Shown here one piece after another: positions 8,245 to 17,682 of a DNA stretch of 64,000 bases. The position numbers and the translations under genes were made by a program. This DNA is from JACVRN01 sp963715565 (lineage in GTDB: Bacteria > Acidobacteriota > Blastocatellia > Pyrinomonadales > Pyrinomonadaceae). The first letter of the stretch is position 1. Every line of letters starts with the position of its first letter. The stretch lies in assembly GCA_963715565.1 (NCBI GenBank), contig OY970256.1, forward strand, positions 310,001 through 374,000. The letters are read 5' to 3'. Below the pieces are notes generated by a model. That model made no database searches. It had not been told where the DNA came from and saw only the letters and a list, made by a program, of their open reading frames with translations.

Positions 8245-10653
8245 TCAACGCTTGACCGTCTTGCGCTCGATGGCTTCGTCTTCGACCTCGCCCGCTTTGT
8301 TGATGGGAATCTCCGCCGTTCTGGTATAGCTGACGCCGCGCTCTTCAGTATCAAGCTCGGCCTGCGGCAGAGGCGGGAGCGCGCCCGTCATGGAAGGCGG
8401 GTTGAAGCCCGGATAATCAATTCGCGCGTGATAGATGGCGACGAGCGACGTGATGATGGAGTTGCGGATGTTGGTTATCTCGCGCAAGGTGAGGTCGCAT
8501 TCATCCAACTGACCGTCGCTGATGACGGCGTCCACAATCTTGTTGACGATGGAGCGTATGTTGTCGGGGTCGGGACGCGCCAGAGAGCGCGCCGCAGCCT
8601 CGCACGAATCCGCCAGCATCATGATGGCCGCTTCCTTGAACTGCGGCTTCGGACCCGGATAGCGAAACTCGTTTTCGTCAACCTCTTCCACCTCCGCGGC
8701 TTGCGCCTGCGCTTTGCGTAAGAAGAAGTGAAGAGTGCGTGTGCCGTGATGCTGCGGGATAAAGTCAGCTATGCGTTTAGGCAGGCCAAGCTCTTTGGCG
8801 AGCTTCAAACCGTAGGTGACGTGGCTGATGATAATGCGCGCGCTGTTGGTCGGGCGCAAACGGTCGTGCGGATTTTCGCCCTGCTGATTTTCGACAAACA
8901 TGTGCGGCGCGGCCAGCTTGCCTATGTCGTGATAGAGCGCGCCGATACGTGCCAGGAGCGGGTTCGCGCCGACAGCGCGACAGGCTTCTTCGGCCAACTG
9001 GCCCACGGCGTGCGAATGCTGGTTTGTGCCCGGAGCGCGCAGGGCAAGTTGGCCGAGCACGGGCAAGTCAGCGTTTGAAAGCTCAAGGAGCTTAACGTCC
9101 GTCAGGATGCCAAAGCCTGATTCGTAAACGGGAAGCTGTCCGGCAGTGAAAACGGTCGTCAAAAGTCCGCCCAAGAGACCACAGCCCACCGCAAGCAAGA
9201 TAGTGTTGAGCTTCAAAGGTTGTTGCGCGTAAGCCAGAAGCGCGACGGCCATCAGCGCGCTTGCGCCGCCGACAATCAAGCCCCCTAGTGTGACGCTTTG
9301 CCGCTCGCGATAGCGGCGAATACCGTAGACGGCAGCCGCCGACGAAGTAACCGCGTAGAAGGTCATCGGAATACCTTCCGGCGAAATCAATCCCGCGAAG
9401 AGCGCCGTGATGAATCCGGTAATCAGCGCAAGCTGTGTGTCCAGAAGGAGCGCGACCAGAAGGGCTGCGGAAGCGAACGGGATGGCGAAATTCCAGATAG
9501 TCGGGTCGTCAAAAGGCGGTCGAACATTTTTGCTGGCAATGCCTTCGGCAAGCAGAAAGCCGACGCGCATCAAAAGCGTCTCGACCAGTATCGCAGAGCC
9601 GATGAGGGAAAAAGCCCTGCGCGGCGAAAGCGACAAACTCTTGACCGTCCCGCGATGCTCAGTGAATTTCCATGCAATCCAGTAAAAGGCCGTGACGATA
9701 AAGAAGAGGCCGATGATGTGGCTAGCGCGCCGCGCCGTGCGCCCGTAGGCGCGTATGGCGGCAAACTGCGAGAGCGTGTGGTCGTTAACAGTATCACCCT
9801 CGCGCGCCACGACCTGATTGCGCTTCAGGGAAATAATCGCAGGCTCTATACGCCGCGCAGCCGCCTCTCGCATGTCGTTGGTTAAGATGGGGTCGTAAAC
9901 CAGATTGGGCTTGACGAGAGAGACCGTGCTTGATGCGAGCGAAGCTATCTGTTCCTGCGACCAGCCGGGAAGCCTTGAGAGACGAGAGTGAAAATCCTGC
10001 AAGACGACCGAAAGCGCGCGCGTGTTCTCGGGCGGAATCTTGACGACCGAAGACATGTTCGGGCTCTGCGAGTTAATGAGCGTGATGTCGTGACGCAGCA
10101 TCTCTGCATCGCGGTCGTCGTAAACGTAGCCCGCGCCCGTTGTGCGCAACAGCTCTGTGATGCGCTCAAGATCTGACGGGTTAAAACGGCGCGAGATGAT
10201 TGTACGCGCTATGCCGGGGTCGCCCGCGCCGTTCCAGTGCGGGTCGGCGTTGTTGTTGCCGTTGCGCGCTTCCGTCTGCTTCTGCAAGTCTTCCCACGAG
10301 GCGCGAAAGATTTGCGCCGCCTTTTCGCCCGCCGTCGGGTCGTGTCTGAACACGGACGGCACGGCCTGACGCGCGGCGGCGCGCAGCCGTTCCGTCTCCG
10401 ATACATCCACGCCTTCTATGTCGGCTGGCGCAATCACGGTTCGTACCACTACGTCGCCGGGCTTGTAGGGCTCTATGTTGACGCGCGAGCGCGTGTTGGC
10501 AAGTAGCAGTGTCGTCAGCGAGACGAGGAGCAGGAAGCCGATTGTGTAACGAGTTCGCGGAGAGAACCACTTGAATGGACGAACAATGTAACGCGAAGCG
10601 ATGTTTCGCGCGGGGGCAAGTCGCGATTGAAAGCGTGGACGGCGGCTGCTCAT
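8245..10653 (-). CDS. pgpH: 7TM-HD family phosphodiesterase (PgpH-like, c-di-AMP hydrolase)
   Basis: The family (7TMR-HDED plus 7TM plus HD) hydrolyses cyclic di-AMP. After a basic start, a first membrane segment lies near residues 36-52. An extracytoplasmic 7TMR-HDED domain follows (about 55-310), then a cluster of membrane helices (about 315-520). The cytoplasmic HD domain spans about 540-710: histidines near 546/548, the HD pair at 575-576 (ALYHDIGK), SHVTYG and QHHGT. The start codon is 3 nt after the hflX stop codon, so translation is probably coupled to hflX. The C-terminal ~60 residues are proline- and charge-rich and look disordered. The family is clear; substrate is by family knowledge. 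Confidence 0.9.
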   Translation of the reverse strand: MSSRRPRFQSRLAPARNIASRYIVRPFKWFSPRTRYTIGFLLLVSLTTLLLANTRSRVNIEPYKPGDVVVRTVIAPADIEGVDVSETERLRAAARQAVPSVFRHDPTAGEKAAQIFRASWEDLQKQTEARNGNNNADPHWNGAGDPGIARTIISRRFNPSDLERITELLRTTGAGYVYDDRDAEMLRHDITLINSQSPNMSSVVKIPPENTRALSVVLQDFHSRLSRLPGWSQEQIASLASSTVSLVKPNLVYDPILTNDMREAAARRIEPAIISLKRNQVVAREGDTVNDHTLSQFAAIRAYGRTARRASHIIGLFFIVTAFYWIAWKFTEHRGTVKSLSLSPRRAFSLIGSAILVETLLMRVGFLLAEGIASKNVRPPFDDPTIWNFAIPFASAALLVALLLDTQLALITGFITALFAGLISPEGIPMTFYAVTSSAAAVYGIRRYRERQSVTLGGLIVGGASALMAVALLAYAQQPLKLNTILLAVGCGLLGGLLTTVFTAGQLPVYESGFGILTDVKLLELSNADLPVLGQLALRAPGTNQHSHAVGQLAEEACRAVGANPLLARIGALYHDIGKLAAPHMFVENQQGENPHDRLRPTNSARIIISHVTYGLKLAKELGLPKRIADFIPQHHGTRTLHFFLRKAQAQAAEVEEVDENEFRYPGPKPQFKEAAIMMLADSCEAAARSLARPDPDNIRSIVNKIVDAVISDGQLDECDLTLREITNIRNSIITSLVAIYHARIDYPGFNPPSMTGALPPLPQAELDTEERGVSYTRTAEIPINKAGEVEDEAIERKTVKR

Positions 10654-10656
10654 GTT

Positions 10657-12396
10657 TTAATGATGCGCTTCGGCGTACTCCACCTGCTCGTCCTCATCCG
10701 TCTGTCGATAGCGCGGCTGCTCTACCAGATTGCGCGCAAGGATAGTGCCAGCCTCTTCCAGCATGGGTCGCAGGGTTGCGGGCCTGAGGGCCGAAACGGC
10801 GACGCACTCACGATGCCCGTCGAGCGCGGCCTGTCGCATCATGGCCTCCATCTCGTGCCGTGAAACCAGATCAGACTTGTTGAAGACGACGAGACGCGGA
10901 ATCGTGTTGTAGTTGAGATCGGACAAAATTCTTTCGACTGATTCGAGCTGTTGCAGCCAGCTTGGCGAAGCCCCGTCAACCAGCAGGAGCAGGAGGTCGC
11001 TCTCGGAAATTTCTTCGAGCGTGGCGCGGAAGGCCGCGATTAAATCGGGCGGAAGGTCGCGTATGAAACCCACTGTGTCGTTGATGATGACTTCCTGTTC
11101 ATGCGGCAGGCGCAGGCGGCGCGACGTAGGGTCGAGCGTCGCAAACATGCGCTGCTCCGCATGGACTTTGCTCGACGTGAGCGCGTTGAGCAGAGTGGAT
11201 TTTCCGGCGTTGGTGTAGCCGACAATAGAGATGACCGGAAACTCGCGGCGCGCTCTTTCTTTGCGACGTTCCTGGCGACGCTGGCGCTGCGCCTTAATCT
11301 CTTTCTCCAGACGGTTGATGCGGTCACGCACGCGGCGGCGGTCGGTTTCGAGTTTTGTTTCGCCGGGGCCGCGCCCGCCGATGCCGCCCGCCAGCCGCGA
11401 GAAGGCGGAGTCCTGTCCCGCTATCAATCTTGGCAGCAGGTATTTCAACTGCGCCAGCTCGACCTGAATCTTGCCTTCGCGCGATTGAGCGCGCTGAGCG
11501 AAGATGTCCAGAATGAGCTGCGAGCGATCAATCACCTTGAGGTCCGTGGCCTCCGAAAGCGAGCGCACCTGCGCGGGACTAAGCTCGCGGTCAAAGACAA
11601 TCAGGTCTGCGCCCAGTTGAAGCGAGCGCACGAGCAGGTCTTCCAGTTTTCCGCGCCCGAGTACGGTTCGCGGGTCAATCTCCTGTCGCCTTTGAATAAA
11701 TTCGTCGAGCACGACGACGCCTGCGGAAGTTGCAAGCTCGCGCAGCTCTGCCATTGATTCCTCTGCGGAAACTGTGGTGCCGGTCGTGACGTTGACGAGG
11801 ATGGTGCGGTCGCGTGCCGTGGCGCGGCGCGTGGTGCGACGGTTGCGCGCCATCTCTTCTTCGAGCGAGTTGATGAGCGAGAGAAAATCTGTGTCGAGCT
11901 GCGAAGGGATGCGCGGCTCAAGAAAAGCGTAGGGCAACGCCTGTTGATGCGCTTCCAGCTCGGCCACGGTGGTCGGCAGAAGATGCGCGGCGCGTACGAA
12001 TCCGGGCAGTCCTGTTCGGTCGTCAACGTCTACGGAAGCCATCAGGTCCAGACGCAGGAGCGCGAGGTCTGTCAAATCGTCCTGCGTCAAATCCTCTCCG
12101 CGCAGGTGCGTGTGCACAAAGCGCAGGCCACGAAAGCGGTCTGCGGCGACGCGCGTTCTCTTTAAATCCGGCAGCTCTATGCGCCGCGCATCGCCGACAA
12201 TCACATATTCGACGTAACCCTTACGGTCTATGAGCGCGCCAATCTGGCGGCGCGTCTCGTAGGAAAGCTCTGTTAGCTGCCGCGCAAATTCCGGTGTCAC
12301 TATCTGGTGCGGCGAGATGCGGCGCGAGTAGAGCTTTTCGATGCGCCGCAGTTGGTTTGGCTTTAACCCTTGCGTGTTGCCGTGTACGTTACCGAT
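10657..12396 (-). CDS. hflX: GTPase HflX (ribosome-associated), apparent ATC start
   Basis: HflX is a GTPase that binds the 50S subunit and splits stalled ribosomes. Seen here are the HflX N-domain, a coiled-coil basic linker, and the G domain with GYTNAGKST (residues 361-369 counted from GTG 12300), NDTVGFIRDLP and NKSD. The family motif GRGPGETKLE is intact. The first standard start codon in frame is GTG at 12300. However, homologous sequence (HGNTQGLKPNQLRRIEKLYS) continues upstream in frame, and no ATG, GTG or TTG lies between it and the in-frame stop at 12442-12444. A strong AAGGAG lies 7 nt before an ATC codon at 12396-12394. I therefore place the start at ATC; a sequencing error turning ATG into ATC is the alternative. 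pgpH follows 3 nt downstream. Confidence 0.88.
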   Translation of the reverse strand: MGNVHGNTQGLKPNQLRRIEKLYSRRISPHQIVTPEFARQLTELSYETRRQIGALIDRKGYVEYVIVGDARRIELPDLKRTRVAADRFRGLRFVHTHLRGEDLTQDDLTDLALLRLDLMASVDVDDRTGLPGFVRAAHLLPTTVAELEAHQQALPYAFLEPRIPSQLDTDFLSLINSLEEEMARNRRTTRRATARDRTILVNVTTGTTVSAEESMAELRELATSAGVVVLDEFIQRRQEIDPRTVLGRGKLEDLLVRSLQLGADLIVFDRELSPAQVRSLSEATDLKVIDRSQLILDIFAQRAQSREGKIQVELAQLKYLLPRLIAGQDSAFSRLAGGIGGRGPGETKLETDRRRVRDRINRLEKEIKAQRQRRQERRKERARREFPVISIVGYTNAGKSTLLNALTSSKVHAEQRMFATLDPTSRRLRLPHEQEVIINDTVGFIRDLPPDLIAAFRATLEEISESDLLLLLVDGASPSWLQQLESVERILSDLNYNTIPRLVVFNKSDLVSRHEMEAMMRQAALDGHRECVAVSALRPATLRPMLEEAGTILARNLVEQPRYRQTDEDEQVEYAEAHH

Positions 12397-12837
12397 TGTT
12401 CTTCTCCTTCGAAAAAAGCAGAGTCCAGACCCACACGGTCTCTAAAGACTCTTTCAAGTCTTTAGACTCATATCTTCATGCTTTTGTTTGCTGACAGGCG
12501 GAAGTTACAGAAAGATTGTAGCGAGCGGAAGTGGTCGGACGCTTGTTTGAGCCCCTGTTGTGTTGCTCTCTGCGAAAACGAGAAGCTTAGTCGCTTGAGC
12601 ATTGTCCTTGAGCTAAACCCTGGTCAAGCTATGTCGCCGCCGGAGTCTTTGCTGACCGAGCGGCGCTCCTTCTGATAGAGCATTTCAGGAACTGCTTGAC
12701 CGGGGAGCAATTATAGCATAGTGGGCCAAAAGGCAAGCACAAAATGGCAAGGCACGGGGAGATAAATTCGGCCCGCGCCGGGCATGATGAAAGGCCCGAC
12801 TCTGGATAGTGGGTCAATATATGTAAGACGGATTCAA
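12397..12837. other. Long intergenic leader region between hflX and a propeller gene
   Basis: No convincing gene is visible. It holds the hflX ribosome site, a perfect 10-bp hairpin (12441-12450 with 12457-12466), and a TATAAT on the minus strand (plus 12710-12715) that could be the -10 box of an hflX promoter with a long leader. The matching -35 is poor. Confidence 0.35.
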
Positions 12838-12975
12838 ACAGGGATGGACAGGATAGACAGGATAAAAGCAATGCAAAGTGCAAAGTGCAGAATTAAAGAC
12901 GGAATAGCTTTTCATTCATCATTTTGCATTTTGCACTTTGCATTTATCATTTCTTTTTATCCTGTCCATCCCTGT
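12838..12975. repeat. Intergenic word-repeat hairpin (acagggatgg / acaggatag type with nested gcaaagt words)
   Basis: The outer arm acagggatggacagga (12838-12853) pairs with 12960-12975. Inside it, variants of gcaaagt/gcaaaat words on one side face tgcattt/tgcactt words on the other (about 12870-12955). The same outer word is used at 23030-23122 and the same inner word at 18488-18568. Confidence 0.65.
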
Positions 12976-13053
12976 TAATTCTTTCTTCGTCTTAAACTGA
13001 ATCACTACCCGAGTTAGACACCACTTGTGCGCCCGTCGTATGATGAACGGTGT

Positions 13054-14082
13054 ATGAGCAAAGCAGGGCGGATTGTGCGCGTTGATCCGGCGGCGAGTCT
13101 CCCGGGCGGAGAGGTCGTCATCGAATGCGCTGATTACGATACGAGTGATCTGAGGGCTTGTTACCCTCTGTTCGGGGCTGTGATTGCGCAGGCCGTGGGG
13201 CTGTCGTCGCGGCGCGCGCTGGCGATTGTGCCGGACGCGGGGCTCGGCGGCGAAACCGAAGTCTTGCTGAGCAGTCAGGGCGAGGTGAGCGAGCCCAGGC
13301 GCTTCATCGTCGGCACAAAGCTGGTGGAAGACCTGCATCCGGTCGCCAACCCTGCGTTTGACCCTGATGACGGCGCGCTCTTTGTCACGCGCTCGGGCTC
13401 GCGCGGCCAGCAGATGCCCGTCTCCATCTTTCGTATTAACACGAGCGGCGAGCTTGACGCTTTCTCCGGCGACGTGACGAACCCGACCGGCATTGCCTTT
13501 GACCCGTCGGGGCAAATGTTTGTGTCGAGCCGTCTGGACGGAACTGTTTACCGGATGTCCTCCTTTGGAGAGCCCGTCGCGTTTGCCAAGAATCTGGGCG
13601 TTGCGACGGGGCTGGCTTTTGACCGCGAGGGCAGGCTTTACGTGGGCGACCGTACGGGCACTATCTATCGCGTCAACGGCATAGGCGAAGAGCGGCCCTT
13701 CGCGCAGTTGGAACCTTCCGTCTCCGCGTATCACCTGGCCTTCGGCCCTGACGATGCGCTCTATGTCACAGGCCCGACCGTGTCGAGCTTTGATTGCATC
13801 ATGCGTATAGACGAGGAAGGCGAAGCGAGCGTCTTTTATCGCGGCTTAGGCCGCCCGCAGGGGTTGGCTTTCGACCGCGAGGGAAATCTATATGTCGCCG
13901 CGTCTTTGAAGGGGCGGCGCGGGATCGTGAAAATTACGCCGGACGGGGGAGAGGCCGAAATGGCCGTGGCCGGAATGAACGTCATCGGTCTCGCCTTCAG
14001 CGCCACGGGCGACATGGTCGTAGCGACCAACGAAGCCGTTTACAGCCTGCCGCTCGGTATCTACGGGACGCTGTTGAAGTGA
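13054..14082 (+). CDS. NHL/SMP-30-like beta-propeller protein with N-terminal IPT-like domain
   Basis: The protein has 342 residues. Residues 1 to about 85 resemble an IPT/TIG Ig-like domain (VRVDPAASLPGGEVVIEC). The rest is a six-bladed propeller of NHL or gluconolactonase type, with repeats such as NPTGIAFDPSGQMFV, ATGLAFDREGRLYV and PQGLAFDREGNLYV at about 45-residue spacing. No signal peptide is visible. Such proteins are either ligand-binding scaffolds or lactonase-like enzymes; catalytic metal ligands could not be assigned. The ATG at 13054 is preferred to GTG 13027 because homology-like sequence starts there, though its ribosome site is weak. Confidence 0.65.
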   Translation: MSKAGRIVRVDPAASLPGGEVVIECADYDTSDLRACYPLFGAVIAQAVGLSSRRALAIVPDAGLGGETEVLLSSQGEVSEPRRFIVGTKLVEDLHPVANPAFDPDDGALFVTRSGSRGQQMPVSIFRINTSGELDAFSGDVTNPTGIAFDPSGQMFVSSRLDGTVYRMSSFGEPVAFAKNLGVATGLAFDREGRLYVGDRTGTIYRVNGIGEERPFAQLEPSVSAYHLAFGPDDALYVTGPTVSSFDCIMRIDEEGEASVFYRGLGRPQGLAFDREGNLYVAASLKGRRGIVKITPDGGEAEMAVAGMNVIGLAFSATGDMVVATNEAVYSLPLGIYGTLLK

Positions 14083-14184
14083 GAAGTAAGCAGCGAGCAG
14101 TAAGCAGTTAAAGAAAGCGAGCGACAATCCGCGTCGAGCAATTTTTCGTTCAACTGCTTACTGCTCACTTTCTTACTGCTTACT
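14083..14184. repeat. Heptad-word intergenic hairpin (GTAAGCA type)
   Basis: Directly after the TGA at 14080-14082, words gtaagca/gcgagca/gtaagca face tgcttac/tgctcac words at about 14152-14184 across a spacer. The same word family occurs at 17605-17681 and 21198-21272. Confidence 0.65.
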
Positions 14185-14240
14185 CTTTATGATACTTTTG
14201 CACATTTAGTGCTGTTACTGCCTTGCAGGGTATATCAGAG

Positions 14241-14912
14241 ATGGATGGCTCTATCGTCGGGCAATTGATTATTTACATGGTCGTGCTGGTCTTTGCCATC
14301 TCGGCGCACGAGGCCGCGCACGCCTGGATGTCTTACAAGTTTGGCGACGACACGGCGCGACTGCTGGGGCGTATTACGCTCAATCCGGTTGCCCACACGG
14401 ACCCCATAGGGACGCTGCTGATTCCCATGGCCGCTTTTATCTTCGGCCACATCGGCGGTGTTGTCGGCGCTATCCCTCTCATCGGCTGGGGCAAGCCGAC
14501 GCCTGTGAATCCGCTGCGCTGGCGCAACAAGAATTTAGCCAACGTGATGGTCTCGCTGGCGGGCATCATGGCGAACCTGTTGATTGCCATCTGCACATTT
14601 ATCATTTTTAAGGTGATGCTTGTCACGGGCGCATTTAATTCGATCCCCGTTTCATTGAGAGAGCCCGTTAACCTGTTACTTCTGTATGCGCTGGTGATGA
14701 ACATTTCTTTGGCAATCTTTAACCTGCTGCCTTTCCCCCCGCTCGACGGAAGCAAGGTTCTGGAGACGTTTCTGCCAGAGAGTATGAGGCCGGTTTTGAA
14801 CGTGTTGGAGCAGTATGGTTTTCTTATCTTAATGGCGCTGCTTTATTTCGGATTCTTTAGTCTCATCATGAGGCCGGTGATGGGCTTTATCTTCTTTTTA
14901 CTGGAGCTGTAG
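14241..14912 (+). CDS. Site-2 protease family (M50) membrane metalloprotease
   Basis: The 223-residue protein is an integral membrane zinc protease of the rhomboid-like S2P group. The zinc motif HEAAH lies in the first membrane segment (FAISAHEAAHAWMSYKFGD). NPVAHTDPIGT and the later NLLPFPPLDGSKVL motif, which supplies the third zinc ligand (Asp), are both present. Four to five hydrophobic segments span the length. An in-frame TTG at 14223 lacks a ribosome site, so the ATG at 14241 is chosen. It is followed by trpS, an order often seen in bacteria. The substrate is unknown. Confidence 0.85.
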   Translation: MDGSIVGQLIIYMVVLVFAISAHEAAHAWMSYKFGDDTARLLGRITLNPVAHTDPIGTLLIPMAAFIFGHIGGVVGAIPLIGWGKPTPVNPLRWRNKNLANVMVSLAGIMANLLIAICTFIIFKVMLVTGAFNSIPVSLREPVNLLLLYALVMNISLAIFNLLPFPPLDGSKVLETFLPESMRPVLNVLEQYGFLILMALLYFGFFSLIMRPVMGFIFFLLEL

Positions 14913-14959
14913 AGCGCATGGGCGCTCGCGTCCCGCGCTCTGTCGGTTTTTAAGAATGC

Positions 14960-15964
14960 ATGCGTAAAAGAATATTCAGCGGCGCGCAGCCCACGGGTAA
15001 TCTACATATCGGCAATTATATCGGCGCGCTGCGCAACTGGGCCGAGTTGCAGCGCGAGTACGATAGCTTCTTCTGCATCGTCAACCTGCACGCCCTCACC
15101 AGCCCGCAAGACCCCAAAAGCCTGCGTGAAAAGACGAGGGAGCTTGCGCGGCTTTATCTGGCTTCGGGCATTGACCCAAAAATTTCGACCGTCTTTGTGC
15201 AGTCAGACGTGCCCGAGCATGCGCAGTTGACGTGGATTTTGAACTGCGTGACGCGTATTCCCGAGCTTGAACGCATGACGCAGTTTAAGGAGAAGGCGCG
15301 CAAGCAGCGCGAGAAGGCGGGCGTCGGCCTCTTCGATTATCCTGTGCTGATGGCCGCGGACGTTCTTCTTTATCAAACGGATGTTGTGCCCGTGGGCGAA
15401 GACCAGAAGCAGCATCTTGAATTGACGCGCGACCTCGCCATACGTTTCAACCGCGACTACGGCGAGACGTTCCGCGTCCCCGATCCCTTTATTCCCAAAG
15501 TCGGCGCGAAGATTCTGGCGCTCGACGATCCAGCGAAGAAGATGTCCAAGTCGGATGAAAATCCGCAGGGCAGCATCTTTCTTCTGGACGACGCCGATGC
15601 TATCCGGCGCAAGATCAAACGCGCCGTCACGGATTCCGGCACAGAGATACGCTTTGACGACACGCGCCCGGCGATTACAAATCTGCTGACCATCTACCAG
15701 CTCGTTACGGGCAAGACGCGCGAGGAGATTGAAGCGCATTTTTCGGGGCGCGGCTACTCGCATTTGAAGAACGAGCTGGCCGAAGCAGTCGTGGAATTTC
15801 TCACGCCCTTTCAGGAGCGCGTGCGCGCCATCAGCGACGAGGAGCTGGACCGCATCTTTTCCGAAGGGCGCGAGCGCGCAAGCGAGGTGGCGCGCGCAAC
15901 CTACAAATTAGTCATGGAGCGAGTCGGCCTCGAAGGAGTGCGCGAGCGCTCCCCTGAAAGCTGA
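14960..15964 (+). CDS. trpS: Tryptophanyl-tRNA synthetase
   Basis: A class I aminoacyl-tRNA synthetase of normal length (334 residues) that charges tRNA-Trp. The HIGH motif is NLHIGNYIG at about residues 15-23 and the KMSKS loop is KKMSKSDE near 194-201. SGAQPTGNLHIG, DVVPVGEDQKQHLEL and MAADVLLYQTD are typical of the bacterial enzyme. It lies 47 nt after the M50 protease gene and 29 nt before scpA, so it probably belongs to one transcript with its neighbours. Confidence 0.95.
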   Translation: MRKRIFSGAQPTGNLHIGNYIGALRNWAELQREYDSFFCIVNLHALTSPQDPKSLREKTRELARLYLASGIDPKISTVFVQSDVPEHAQLTWILNCVTRIPELERMTQFKEKARKQREKAGVGLFDYPVLMAADVLLYQTDVVPVGEDQKQHLELTRDLAIRFNRDYGETFRVPDPFIPKVGAKILALDDPAKKMSKSDENPQGSIFLLDDADAIRRKIKRAVTDSGTEIRFDDTRPAITNLLTIYQLVTGKTREEIEAHFSGRGYSHLKNELAEAVVEFLTPFQERVRAISDEELDRIFSEGRERASEVARATYKLVMERVGLEGVRERSPES

Positions 15965-15993
15965 ATGGACGGCAAGAGCTGAGGAGAGCTTTT

Positions 15994-16791
15994 ATGAACG
16001 AGACGCCCGAAGTGGTAGTGGAAACAGAGCGCGCGCCGCAGACCATCAACGTGGCCGGGGCAAAGCCGGAAATCTCTTCCGCGCCCGACGGCGAGGATCT
16101 GAAAATCGTCCTCGGCGAATTTGCGGGGCCGCTCGATCTGTTGCTCTACCTGATACGACAGGAGCAGGTCAGCATCTACGACATCCCCGTCGCGCGCATC
16201 ACGGACGCTTACCTGCGTTACCTACGTCTCATGCAGGAATTGGACATCGCCCTTGCCGGCGATTTTTTAGTGATGGCGGCCACGCTGATTGAGATTAAAT
16301 CAAAGATGCTCCTGCCGCCCGACCCGCTTGCGCAGGGCGAAGAGACCGAAGACGACCCGCGCTCAGAGCTTATCAACCAGCTTCTAGAGCATCAGAAGTT
16401 CAAAGAGGCCGCGCAGATGCTCTGGTCGCGCGCGACTGTGGAGCAGGCTGTCTTTCGTCGCGGCGAGTTGGAGACGGACAAGAACAACCCGGAAGTTTCC
16501 GTCGCCGTCTTTGATCTACTAAAAGTCTTTCAGGAAATTCTGGCGCGCCACCAGGAAGAAGTCCTGCTGGAAATAGAGCGCGACGAGATAACCATGACGG
16601 AGATGCTCGAACGCCTGCGCAACATGGTGATGTCGGCGGGCGAGCTGAACCTGCGCGTGTTTTTCGAGCGCGCACGTTCGCGGCGCGAGCTGGTGCTGGC
16701 GTTTCTTTCGGTTCTGGAACTGGTGCGGACCACCGAAATCTCTCTCGTGCAGCAAGAGACTTTCGGCGAAATCATCGCGCGCACGAGTTAG
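15994..16791 (+). CDS. scpA: Segregation and condensation protein A
   Basis: This is the kleisin subunit that joins the SMC dimer and ScpB in chromosome condensation. After about 35 residues of divergent tail comes the family signature FAGPLDLLLYLIRQEQVSIYD split across an SMC-binding helix, then MAATLIEIKSKMLLPPDP, and a C-terminal winged-helix region (LLKVFQEILARHQEEVL onward). AGGAG lies 7 nt before the ATG. scpB follows 23 nt downstream, the usual pair. Confidence 0.93.
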   Translation: MNETPEVVVETERAPQTINVAGAKPEISSAPDGEDLKIVLGEFAGPLDLLLYLIRQEQVSIYDIPVARITDAYLRYLRLMQELDIALAGDFLVMAATLIEIKSKMLLPPDPLAQGEETEDDPRSELINQLLEHQKFKEAAQMLWSRATVEQAVFRRGELETDKNNPEVSVAVFDLLKVFQEILARHQEEVLLEIERDEITMTEMLERLRNMVMSAGELNLRVFFERARSRRELVLAFLSVLELVRTTEISLVQQETFGEIIARTS

Positions 16792-16814
16792 CTTGAGGAA
16801 AAATTTGAGAAGCC

Positions 16815-17603
16815 ATGAGTAACGAGACCAAAGAGCTGAGTGAAGAAGTAGTGATAAGCGAACCGGGCGACGACGAAGCGGAAGCTGTCGAAGCTTTGGA
16901 CGATGCTCTTGATGAGCTTGAGCTTGACACGGAAGAAGAAGAGGACGGAGTCGTCATTCACGATGCCGACGCCGAAGATGAAAGGGAAGCTCGCGCGCGT
17001 GAAGCTGCCGCGAAGGGTGATGAAAGCGATGCTCCTGCGGACGAAGAAGCGACCGCGCAGCAAGCCGCGCGCAGCATGGCCGAATTGATGGCCGTCTGCG
17101 AAGCCCTCATCTTTGTCGCGGAAGAGCCGCTCGGCACTAAGGCCATGAGCGAGGTGCTCAAGGAGGAGCGCGGCTGGGTCGAGATGGCCGTCGAAGAGTT
17201 ATCCAGGGAGTTCAACTCGCGTCAGAGTGGTTTGCAATTGCGCGAGGTCGCGGGCGGCTGGCAGATTGCGACGCGGGCCGAATATCACGAGCAGGTGCGC
17301 GCCTTTCTCAAATCACGCCCGAGCGCGAAATTATCTCTGGCGGCGCTCGAAACGCTTGCCGTCATCGCCTACAAACAGCCAATTACCGTGCCCGAGATTC
17401 TGGAGATTCGCGGCGTGCAATCGTCTTCCGCCATCAAGACGCTGCTCGACAAACGCTTAATCGTCGCCAAGGGCCGCAAGGAAACCATCGGGCGACCGAT
17501 GCTGTACGGTACGTCGAAAGAGTTTCTACTCCAATTCGGCTTAAAGGATTTAACGGAGCTTCCGAGCATCGAAGACTTTGAAGATTTAGCGAGCGGGACG
17601 TAA
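16815..17603 (+). CDS. scpB: Segregation and condensation protein B
   Basis: ScpB is the winged-helix partner of the ScpA kleisin. The core (about residues 88-255) shows ALIFVAEEPLGTKAMSEV, the ALETLAVIAYKQPITVPEI helix-turn-helix and the GRPMLYGTSKEFLLQFGL end motif. The N-terminal 85 residues are very acidic (runs of Glu and Asp) and probably disordered. That makes the protein longer than the ~190-200 residues usual for the family. Start codon and frame agree with a short gap after scpA. Confidence 0.92.
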   Translation: MSNETKELSEEVVISEPGDDEAEAVEALDDALDELELDTEEEEDGVVIHDADAEDEREARAREAAAKGDESDAPADEEATAQQAARSMAELMAVCEALIFVAEEPLGTKAMSEVLKEERGWVEMAVEELSREFNSRQSGLQLREVAGGWQIATRAEYHEQVRAFLKSRPSAKLSLAALETLAVIAYKQPITVPEILEIRGVQSSSAIKTLLDKRLIVAKGRKETIGRPMLYGTSKEFLLQFGLKDLTELPSIEDFEDLASGT

Positions 17604-17604
17604 A

Positions 17605-17681
17605 AGTAAAAAGTAAGCAGTAAGCAGTGAGCAGACGAACGTGTCTTTTTACTGCTCACTGCTTACTGCTTACTGCTCACT
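17605..17681. repeat. Heptad-word intergenic hairpin (GTAAGCA type)
   Basis: Two nt after the scpB stop, gtaagca/gtaagca/gtgagca words pair with tgctcac/tgcttac/tgcttac/tgctcac. The hairpin ends one base before the rluB start codon, so it may also influence rluB translation. Confidence 0.7.
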
Positions 17682-17682
17682 T

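Noticed and set aside
17605..17681. Possible CRISPR-like array from the repeated 7-nt words
   Set aside because: Repeats are too short, contiguous without unique spacers and mirrored into a hairpin; no cas genes are nearby.
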